From contig DHOF01000033.1 of NCBI GenBank assembly GCA_002411615.1, positions 356-10,542 of the forward strand: a stretch of DNA of 10,187 nucleotides, read 5' to 3'. Numbering within the stretch: position 1 is the first letter of the stretch; each line of letters begins with the position of its first letter. Position numbers and translations under genes: made by a program. The notes below the pieces were generated by a model. It saw only the letters and a list, made by a program, of their open reading frames with translations. It did no database searches and had not been told where the DNA came from. This DNA is from Ruminococcaceae bacterium UBA5397 (GTDB lineage: Bacteria; Bacillota; Clostridia; Oscillospirales; Acutalibacteraceae). Of the stretch, positions 1 to 5,684 are shown one piece after another.

Positions 1-54
1 CCGGAAGGCGGGGTGCTGACGATTGCACAAAAAGTGGACAAATATCACAAATAA
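1..54 (+). CDS. C-terminal end of a probable thiamine-binding protein (MTH1187/YqgV-like), partial
   Basis: The first frame is open from the window edge and reads PEGGVLTIAQKVDKYHK before a TAA stop at 52-54. The beginning of the gene lies outside the window. The tail resembles, from memory, the C-terminal end of small MTH1187/YqgV-family proteins (about 100 residues), which bind thiamine or its pyrimidine moiety. This family is known next to thiamine-precursor ABC transporters, and the three genes downstream fit that pattern. The following permease gene starts inside this one with a 32-base overlap, which suggests translational coupling. Only 17 codons are visible, so the family assignment is tentative; that a coding frame ends here is more secure. 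Confidence 0.5.
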   Translation, partial: PEGGVLTIAQKVDKYHK

Positions 55-808
55 GCTGGCGTCTCCTCTGCTGCTTATTCTGCTGATTTTACTTTGGCAA
101 GCGGCCGTTGATCTTCGTTGGATTCCGCGATACCTTTTGCCAAGTCCTACCGATGTAATCGCCGCTTTCTTTTCTGATTTTTCCAACCTGATGGCACAGG
201 CCGGTTTCACCTTACAGGAAACTTTTTTAGGAATGCTGATTGGGGTATGTCTTGCATTTCTAACCGCGGTTGCAATGGATCGGTTTGAATTTTTTTATCA
301 TGCATTTTATCCAATTTTAGTCATTACGCAAACCATTCCAACCATTGCGATTGCTCCGCTTCTGCTGATCTGGATGGGATTTGGAATCGCACCAAAAGTC
401 GTCTTAGTCGTTATCGTCTGCTATTTTCCGATTTCTGTCTCTCTTTTGGATGGATTCCGTTCTGTCGATCCGGATACGGTTCGTTTAATGAAAACAATGG
501 GCAGCTCTCGCTTACAGATTTTTCGCTATGTCAAATTTCCTGCAAGTCTGAGCCGCTTTTTTGCGGGGCTCAGAATCAGCACCACTTATGCGATGGTCAG
601 CGCCGTCGTTGCAGAATGGCTTGGCGGTACCAATGGTCTTGGCGTCTATATGACCCGTGTTCGCAAAGCTTATGCTTATAACAACATGTTTGCTGTTATT
701 TTACTCACCAGCATCATCAGCCTGCTTTTAATGAAGGCCGTGGACCTTCTGCAAAAGTTCTGCATGCCTTGGGAAAAATCCGAAAAGCAATTTTCAAAAA
801 CAAACTAA
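23..808 (+). CDS. thiX: ABC transporter permease, ThiX-like (SsuC/TauC family)
   Basis: This is the membrane subunit of an importer that probably carries a thiamine pyrimidine precursor. It has 261 residues, normal for the BPD_transp_1 family. A first membrane segment spans about residues 14-29, followed by the LPSPTDV motif (39-45) typical of SsuC/TauC/ThiX permeases. Further hydrophobic segments lie near 62-84, 97-118, 123-143, 187-199 and 222-241. The cytoplasmic EAA loop that contacts the ATPase is at about 155-176 (key residues G160 and P173). The AEWLGGTNGLGVYM block (197-210) is a family hallmark. The start is TTG at 23: a G-rich Shine-Dalgarno-like stretch (3-13) precedes it and no ATG occurs in frame before residue 57. 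The start lies inside the upstream gene. The substrate is inferred from the neighbouring binding protein; the permease alone could equally belong to a sulfonate or taurine system. Confidence 0.88.
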   Translation: MHKKWTNITNKLASPLLLILLILLWQAAVDLRWIPRYLLPSPTDVIAAFFSDFSNLMAQAGFTLQETFLGMLIGVCLAFLTAVAMDRFEFFYHAFYPILVITQTIPTIAIAPLLLIWMGFGIAPKVVLVVIVCYFPISVSLLDGFRSVDPDTVRLMKTMGSSRLQIFRYVKFPASLSRFFAGLRISTTYAMVSAVVAEWLGGTNGLGVYMTRVRKAYAYNNMFAVILLTSIISLLLMKAVDLLQKFCMPWEKSEKQFSKTN

Positions 809-818
809 GGAGTTAAAT

Positions 819-1868
819 ATGAACTTAAAAAAACTTACAGCCTGTTTTTTGGCATTATCCATTCCTTTCGGGATAACTGCCTGCGGCAGTACACAGACTT
901 CTTCCAATACAGCAGTATCTTCCCAAACTGCCTCTCAGACGCAAAGCCCGGAAAAAATTACATTTGTTCTTGACTGGACCCCGAATACCAACCATACCGG
1001 AATCTATGCCGCACAAAAGCTTGGCTACTTTGCCGACGAAGGGTTGGACGTGGAGATCCAACAGCCTCCGGAAGACGGTGCAGTCTCTTTGGTTGGCTCC
1101 GGAAAAGCACAGTTTGGTGTAGGGTTTCAGGATTCCGATATTGCCCCTGCTTTAGCTGCCGATACTCCTGTCCCAATTACTGCTGTTGCCGCGCTGATCC
1201 AACACAACACCAGCGGAATCATTTCTTTAAAAAGCAAGGGAATCACTTCTCCAAAAGAGATGGAAAATCATACCTATGCTACTTGGGATACCCCGGTAGA
1301 AAAAGCCATGGTTAATTACATCATTCAAAAAGACGGCGGCGATGCAACAAAGCTCAACATGGTCCCTTGCGGAAACAGTTTCGACGCGGTTTCAGCCATT
1401 CAGTCCAATGTTGATACTGCATGGGTTTATTATGCGTGGGATGGCCTTTCTGCTAAAGTGCAGGGGGTCGAAACAAACTATTTTGCATTTAAAGATATTG
1501 ACCCGGTATTTGATTACTATACCCCGGTTTTAATTGCCAACAATGATTTTCTTAAGAAAGAGCCCCAAACAGCAAAGAAATTTCTCTCTGCCGTACAAAA
1601 AGGATACCAATATGCAATCGATCATCCAGATGATGCTGCAGAAATTTTGATGGACGCAGCACCGGAACTTCGCAGCAATGAAGCTTTAGTCAAAGAGAGT
1701 CAAGAATGGCTTGCCTCAAAATATCAGGATGATGCGCCAGAATGGGGAATCATTGATGCTTCCCGTTGGAATAGTTTTTATAAATGGCTCTACGATAACC
1801 AGCTAATCGAAAAAGAAATTCCTGCTGGAGAAGGCTTCTCCAACGACTATCTGCCGAACGAAAAATGA
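819..1868 (+). CDS. thiY: ABC transporter substrate-binding lipoprotein, ThiY-like (THI5/NMT1 family)
   Basis: This is the extracellular ligand-binding subunit, 349 residues. A lipoprotein signal peptide is clear: positively charged start (KK at 4-5), hydrophobic core, then lipobox ITAC with C22 as the lipidated cysteine. A Ser/Thr/Gln-rich linker follows (24-44). The mature domain opens with LDWTPNTNHTGIY (51-63), the signature of THI5/NMT1-type periplasmic proteins that bind formylaminopyrimidine or hydroxymethylpyrimidine. Aromatic-rich blocks WVYYAWDG (202-209) and FDYYTP (231-236) and a GFSNDYLP tail also fit ThiY. AAGGAG at 807-812 sits directly at the stop of the permease gene, 6 bases before the ATG. 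The stop overlaps the start of the ATPase gene. RibY, a riboflavin-binding relative, shares the DWTPN motif, but RibXY systems lack a dedicated ATPase, so a thiamine precursor is the better guess. Confidence 0.88.
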   Translation: MNLKKLTACFLALSIPFGITACGSTQTSSNTAVSSQTASQTQSPEKITFVLDWTPNTNHTGIYAAQKLGYFADEGLDVEIQQPPEDGAVSLVGSGKAQFGVGFQDSDIAPALAADTPVPITAVAALIQHNTSGIISLKSKGITSPKEMENHTYATWDTPVEKAMVNYIIQKDGGDATKLNMVPCGNSFDAVSAIQSNVDTAWVYYAWDGLSAKVQGVETNYFAFKDIDPVFDYYTPVLIANNDFLKKEPQTAKKFLSAVQKGYQYAIDHPDDAAEILMDAAPELRSNEALVKESQEWLASKYQDDAPEWGIIDASRWNSFYKWLYDNQLIEKEIPAGEGFSNDYLPNEK

Positions 1869-2626
1869 GTGAATCATTTCTTTTAAAAGCGGAAAATCTC
1901 TCACAGAAATTTTCCGGCACAACAATTTTTAAAGATGTAAATCTCTATCTGGCAGAAGGTGAACTTATCTGCCTGCTTGGTGTTTCCGGTGCTGGAAAAA
2001 CTACGCTGTTTAATGTTCTCTCCGGCCTGCAAATGCCAAGAAGCGGTCATGTCTTTCTGCGTGAGAAAGAGATTACGGGAGAAGCCGGGCACCTTGCTTA
2101 TATGCTGCAAAAAGATCTGCTTCTTCCCTATCGCACGGTGCTTGATAATGCGGCACTGCCTCTCTTAATCCACGGTGAAACAAAAGCACATGCCAGAGAA
2201 AAAGCGGCCGCATTTTTTCCGGAATTCGGTGTCTCCGGCACAGAAAACAAATGGCCCTCTCAGCTTTCCGGCGGGATGCGGCAGCGGGTAGCTCTTTTAA
2301 GAACCTATCTTTCAAGTGAAGGCGCTGCCCTTTTAGACGAACCATTTTCAGCTCTAGATACGATTACCAAAAGTGCTATTCATCACTGGTACTTGAACGT
2401 GATGGAAAAGATTAAACTTTCCACCCTCTTTATCACCCATGATATCAACGAAGCAATTCTTCTTTCTGACCGCATTTATATTCTTTCCGGTACACCGTCG
2501 ACTATTACCGCCCAAATAAAAATCACTCAGTCGCGTCCACGCTCCAGTGATTTTCCCCTGACCTCTACCTTTCTAGATTATAAAAAGCAGATTTTATCAT
2601 TATTGAAGCTCAATGGAGCATCATAA
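1865..2626 (+). CDS. thiZ: ABC transporter ATP-binding protein, ThiZ-like
   Basis: This is the cytoplasmic ATPase that powers the importer, 253 residues, normal for the SsuB/TauB/ThiZ group. All motifs are present in order: Walker A GVSGAGKTT (39-47), Q-loop glutamine Q82, signature LSGGM (134-138), Walker B ALLDEP with catalytic E159, D-loop SALD (162-165) and H-loop H192. The ATG overlaps the stop of the binding-protein gene as ATGA (1865-1868). No strong ribosome binding site stands before it, so translation is probably coupled. It ends the operon: the TAA at 2624-2626 already lies in the A-tract of the terminator. Nothing suggests loss of function. Specificity is inferred from the thiY-like neighbour, because ATPases of this group look alike. 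Confidence 0.9.
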   Translation: MSESFLLKAENLSQKFSGTTIFKDVNLYLAEGELICLLGVSGAGKTTLFNVLSGLQMPRSGHVFLREKEITGEAGHLAYMLQKDLLLPYRTVLDNAALPLLIHGETKAHAREKAAAFFPEFGVSGTENKWPSQLSGGMRQRVALLRTYLSSEGAALLDEPFSALDTITKSAIHHWYLNVMEKIKLSTLFITHDINEAILLSDRIYILSGTPSTITAQIKITQSRPRSSDFPLTSTFLDYKKQILSLLKLNGAS

Positions 2627-2666
2627 AAAGGAAGCCGGCAGAATTCATTCTGTCGGCTTCCTTTTT
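2625..2666. terminator. Bidirectional rho-independent terminator
   Basis: The arms 2625-2643 and 2648-2666 form a 19-pair stem, with one G-U wobble (2638/2653) read on the plus strand, around a 4-base TTCA loop. The core is AAGGAAGCCGGCAGA. The outer five pairs are A-T, so a run of T follows the GC-rich stem on either strand. It lies between the convergent thiZ and ProC-like genes, 5 bases from the latter's stop, and can serve both operons. Confidence 0.93.
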
Positions 2667-2671
2667 ATCTA

Positions 2672-3784
2672 TTATTTCAAATTTATTCCATGCCTTCGCA
2701 CCGCTTTGGTAATCCCGTCAATCTCATCCTGTAAGAACAAAAACGCTTCATTTGGAGAACTACTTCGGATCGCCTGCTCCACTGCTCTTCTTAGCGGTCC
2801 CGACAAAGTTTCCTCATAGAGCATACAGCCTCTTTCCAAAAGCCCCCCCGATGTTGCATGATGCTTGATGTTTAAAAGCAGCTTTTCTCTCGACTCCAAC
2901 TGTACATTCAATAAATTCATCTCATAAGACAGATGATTGATTCGCTCAGCCTCTTCCAATGAAATTGAAAGCTCCTGTTTTGCAGTATACTGACGAAGTC
3001 CGGAAAACCATGCATTCTCCATTGAATCAAGAAAATGGCGAGCCCAATTTGGTAAGCCATCCTCTCCGCACGGATAGACAGATTTTTGTGCATCAACTTC
3101 TCTTTCACGATGATAGAACCGCACCGCAGAACCAATTTCCTGGGTAGAAATCTGCTGTCCACAGGACTGTGCCGCATCACAGATATCCATAGCCGCATTA
3201 CTCCAAAGATGGCTGCTGATTTTAACCGCCAAAAGTGAAATAACATCATGGTCACTGAGGAAAAAGACTTCTCCAGTTTTTGAAAGCAAAGTCTGCACCC
3301 TCTGCCGAAAATCTTCCCCTGCATTTTGAGAAAGAGAAACAAAGCTTGCGCCCAAAGCGCCTGCTTCGACGCCGGCGATCGGTTCCGCCATACTGGGCAT
3401 GATCTTTGCAGCAGAAATGGGAAACTTTAATTTTTCAGAAAACCAGTCTGCAGAAAGCCCCGGAATCGCAGAAACGATTTCCGGCAAAGACAAATTCTGT
3501 TCCGACCGCTCTTTGCAATACGGAAAAATTGTATTTTCCGCAATTTCTTTTGCCTGATCCGGTGGAGGAGAAAAAACAATCATCTGCGGCTGAAACTGCT
3601 TTAAAATCTCGCGGCCATTTCCGGCACTCAAAGGAAAAGGGAGCTCCTTTTCGCGCTCTTCTAAATTTTCGAAGCTGCCTTTTACTGCACGTACCTCTTT
3701 CGAGAGATCAGAAGTCAATAATTGATATCCGGGGATCAGATAATCTCCACCAAGAAATCCCGCCCCAATAATAACGATCTTCAT
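2672..3784 (-). CDS. Divergent ProC-like NAD(P)-binding protein
   Basis: This 370-residue protein looks like a long relative of pyrroline-5-carboxylate reductase (ProC/ComER). The N-terminus is a Rossmann nucleotide-binding fold with glycine motif GAGFLGG (7-13). SPPPDQ (72-77) and IVSAIPGLS (103-111) match the following beta-alpha units. IMPSMAEPIAGVEAG (128-142) parallels the ProC block RxMPNTPxxVGxG. ATSGGLLERG (310-319) resembles the VTSPGGTT segment of the ProC dimerization domain. Classical ProC is about 270 residues; here roughly 100 extra residues lie between the last two blocks (about 215-300), including a predicted helical stretch. The canonical Asn-Thr of MPNTP is Ser-Met. Substrate identity is therefore doubtful and proline synthesis should not be assumed. 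ATG starts 2 bases after the HD gene stop, with only a weak ribosome binding site, so translation is probably coupled. It is last in its operon. Confidence 0.75.
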   Translation of the reverse strand: MKIVIIGAGFLGGDYLIPGYQLLTSDLSKEVRAVKGSFENLEEREKELPFPLSAGNGREILKQFQPQMIVFSPPPDQAKEIAENTIFPYCKERSEQNLSLPEIVSAIPGLSADWFSEKLKFPISAAKIMPSMAEPIAGVEAGALGASFVSLSQNAGEDFRQRVQTLLSKTGEVFFLSDHDVISLLAVKISSHLWSNAAMDICDAAQSCGQQISTQEIGSAVRFYHREREVDAQKSVYPCGEDGLPNWARHFLDSMENAWFSGLRQYTAKQELSISLEEAERINHLSYEMNLLNVQLESREKLLLNIKHHATSGGLLERGCMLYEETLSGPLRRAVEQAIRSSSPNEAFLFLQDEIDGITKAVRRHGINLK

Positions 3785-3786
3785 GT

Positions 3787-4356
3787 TTACAGATCCGGAA
3801 TGGTCTCTTTTAGGCTCTTCATAGCAAGAAGCGTCTTTGAGATCAATTCATCCATTGTCCAGCCGAGCATTTCGGCACCTTTTCGAATGACATCCCGAGA
3901 ACAGCCGGCTGCAAACTTTACATCTTTAAACTTTTTCTTGACGGATTTCGGTTCCATATCCATAATACTGCGGCTTGGTCTTACAAGAGCAACCGCACCG
4001 ATCAAACCTGTCAGCTCATCGACCGCATACAGTACCTTTTCCATCATCAATTTAGGTTCAATATCCACACGGATTCCCCATCCATGACTCGCCGTTGCAC
4101 GAATCAATTCCGGATCCAAATCCAATTCTTTCATCAGTTCCTGACTCTTTACGCAGTGTTCTTCCGGCCAGCGCTCAAAATCAAGATCATGAAGCATCCC
4201 TACAGCACGCCAAAAATCTACCCGCTCAGGGTCATATTCCTTTGCAAAATATCCCATGACTCCCGAAACAATCTCTCCGTGCCGCAAATGGAACGCATCC
4301 TGGTTGTATTTTTCCAGAATCTTTCTGGCCTCATCAACCGTTGGTATATAAGGCAT
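3787..4356 (-). CDS. HD-domain protein (probable metal-dependent phosphohydrolase)
   Basis: This 189-residue cytoplasmic protein has the HD-superfamily metal ligands in order: H26 (RHGE), H56-D57 (GMLHDLDFERWPEEH), a further H91 (SHGW) and D113 (AVDELTG). HD proteins are mostly phosphohydrolases acting on nucleotides or phosphate esters; this subgroup has no assigned substrate that I can name. The start at 4356 (MPYIPTV...) is chosen over an upstream in-frame start at 4434. A perfect AGGAGG (4364-4369) sits 7 bases before it, and the longer form would overlap the preceding gene by 67 bases and add a non-conserved-looking tail. The gene begins 11 bases after the PatB-like gene stop, and its ribosome binding site overlaps that stop. 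It ends 2 bases before the ProC-like gene, so all three are one operon. Confidence 0.85.
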   Translation of the reverse strand: MPYIPTVDEARKILEKYNQDAFHLRHGEIVSGVMGYFAKEYDPERVDFWRAVGMLHDLDFERWPEEHCVKSQELMKELDLDPELIRATASHGWGIRVDIEPKLMMEKVLYAVDELTGLIGAVALVRPSRSIMDMEPKSVKKKFKDVKFAAGCSRDVIRKGAEMLGWTMDELISKTLLAMKSLKETIPDL

Positions 4357-4363
4357 AAAAACC

Positions 4364-4369
4364 CCTCCT
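4364..4369 (-). promoter_or_regulatory. Ribosome binding site of the HD-domain gene
   Basis: A perfect AGGAGG on the minus strand overlaps the last two bases of the TAG stop of the preceding gene and lies 7 bases before ATG 4356. It decides the start of the HD gene and places ribosome binding at the site where upstream translation terminates. Confidence 0.85.
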
Positions 4370-5546
4370 AATTTAATCCATCGATTGCCCATTTCAAACG
4401 ATCCATCGCTATTTCCAGAATGGAACGCGGACAAGCAATGTTCATTCTCTGAAAGCCTTCTCCGCCCTGTCCGAAAATTGGACCATCATCCAGCCACAAT
4501 CGTGCTTTCTTTGTGATAAAATCATCTAGTTCAGATGGAGATAACTTCAATGCACGAAAATCAAGCCAAAGCAAATAGGTGCCTTCCGGCTCAATGAGAT
4601 GAATTTGCGGCAGCTTTTCGTCAAGATATTTCCGCACAAAATCAAGGTTTTCTTTGAGATAGGAAGACAACTCTTTGAGCCACAGGTCGCCATACCGATA
4701 AGCAGCCTCACAGGCGATTGTCCCCAACTGATTTGGCCCCACATAGCCTGTCTTTCTGATTTCTTCTCTGAGCTTTTTTCTCAAGGACTCATTCGGGACA
4801 AATAAATTGCTCACCTGCAGCCCTGCCAGATTAAAGGTTTTGCTGGGTGCCGTACAGAGAACACAATTCTGTGCCAAAGTTTCGTTTAACGACGGAAACA
4901 TAATATGCGAAAATCCCGGATAAGTAAAATCGCAGTGAATTTCGTCTGATACGACTAATACCTGATGCGCAAGGCAGATCTGTCCTATCCGCATTAATTC
5001 TTCTCTTTTCCAGACACGTCCAACCGGATTTTGCGGGCTGCAGAAAAGAAAAAGCTTTACATGATTTTTTACAATTTTTTCTTCAAAATCCTCGAAATCG
5101 ATCTCGTAATGCCCCTCATGAAGACGCAGTTCATTGATAACAAGTTTTCTGTCATTAGCAACGACAACTTTTCCAAATGGCTCATAAACGGGCTGCTGAA
5201 TCAAAACAGAATCTCCCGGTTCAGTGAATGCCCTTACCGAAGCAGAAAGTCCAAACACAACACCCGGCGAAAAAACCAGCCACTGTGCTTTTGGACAAAA
5301 TCCATGCTGCTTCAGAAACCAGTTGGAAACCGCTTCCATATAAAGTTCTTTCGGCTGTGTATAACCAAAAACGCCATAATCACAAGCTTTATGCAGTGCC
5401 TCCCGAACTTCCGGCGGTGAAGGAAAATCCATATCTGCTACCCACATTGGAAGTATATCCTGTGGTTTTCCCAATTCTCTGGCAAAATCATATTTGATGG
5501 AATTGCTTCCTCTCCGATCGACCACTTGATCAAAATGGTAATTCAT
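4368..5546 (-). CDS. patB: MalY/PatB-type PLP-dependent aminotransferase (cystathionine beta-lyase-like C-S lyase)
   Basis: This is a fold-type I PLP enzyme of 392 residues, the usual MalY/PatB length. The opening LPMWVADMDFPSPPEVREAL (33-52 region) is characteristic of the family. The cofactor site is seen in CSPQNPVGR (169-177, N173 near the pyridine ring), SDEIHCD (200-206, D201 pairing with the ring nitrogen) and SKTFNLAGL (235-243), with K236 as the Schiff-base lysine. R367 in QRMNIACPR is the likely carboxylate-binding arginine. Family members cleave the C-S bond of cystathionine, cysteine or S-conjugates to pyruvate, ammonia and a thiol; some act as transaminases. The ATG at 5546 is preferred because AAGGAAG (5556-5562) stands 9 bases before it; the in-frame ATG at 5567 lacks a ribosome binding site and would add seven residues. 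It leads an operon with HD and ProC-like genes. The exact substrate is not visible. Confidence 0.9.
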   Translation of the reverse strand: MNYHFDQVVDRRGSNSIKYDFARELGKPQDILPMWVADMDFPSPPEVREALHKACDYGVFGYTQPKELYMEAVSNWFLKQHGFCPKAQWLVFSPGVVFGLSASVRAFTEPGDSVLIQQPVYEPFGKVVVANDRKLVINELRLHEGHYEIDFEDFEEKIVKNHVKLFLFCSPQNPVGRVWKREELMRIGQICLAHQVLVVSDEIHCDFTYPGFSHIMFPSLNETLAQNCVLCTAPSKTFNLAGLQVSNLFVPNESLRKKLREEIRKTGYVGPNQLGTIACEAAYRYGDLWLKELSSYLKENLDFVRKYLDEKLPQIHLIEPEGTYLLWLDFRALKLSPSELDDFITKKARLWLDDGPIFGQGGEGFQRMNIACPRSILEIAMDRLKWAIDGLN

Positions 5547-5558
5547 AAGCAATTGCTT
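5547..5558. repeat. 12-base perfect palindrome between ribosome binding site and start of patB
   Basis: AAGCAATTGCTT is its own reverse complement. It fills the gap between the Shine-Dalgarno AAGGAAG and ATG 5546 and overlaps three bases of the former. It could be an operator or a small RNA structure controlling translation, or chance in AT-rich DNA. Confidence 0.4.
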
Positions 5559-5604
5559 CCTTTTCATTTTTGGGATTGTTCCTTAACAATTCTTCTGTCT
5601 TTCT

Positions 5605-5632
5605 ATATTAACACCTGTTTTTCGATTGTCAA
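5605..5632 (-). promoter_or_regulatory. Sigma-A-like promoter of the patB-HD-proC-like operon
   Basis: On the minus strand a perfect TTGACA (-35, 5627-5632) is followed after 16 bases by TAATAT (-10, 5605-5610, four of six consensus bases). Transcription would begin near 5598, giving a leader of about 50 bases before ATG 5546. The -35 box abuts the T-tract of the clpE terminator. Confidence 0.7.
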
Positions 5633-5677
5633 GAAAAGAGCCGACAATTCCATTTTTAATTGGTCTTGTCGGCTCTT
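5632..5677 (-). terminator. Rho-independent terminator of the clpE-like gene
   Basis: The 12-base arms 5636-5647 and 5666-5677 (minus strand AAGAGCCGACAA and its complement) are perfectly complementary. Inside the loop, CCA and TGG can add three pairs. On the minus strand the stem is followed by TTTTCTT. It begins 7 bases after the clpE stop codon. Confidence 0.85.
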
Positions 5678-5684
5678 GATTTCT

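Noticed and set aside
4357..4434. Longer version of the HD protein starting at 4434
   Set aside because: The extra 26 residues overlap the end of patB, and a perfect AGGAGG stands before the start at 4356.
5031..5420. 129-codon open frame on the plus strand inside patB
   Set aside because: It is antisense to PLP-binding motifs of a clear enzyme, without its own start signals.
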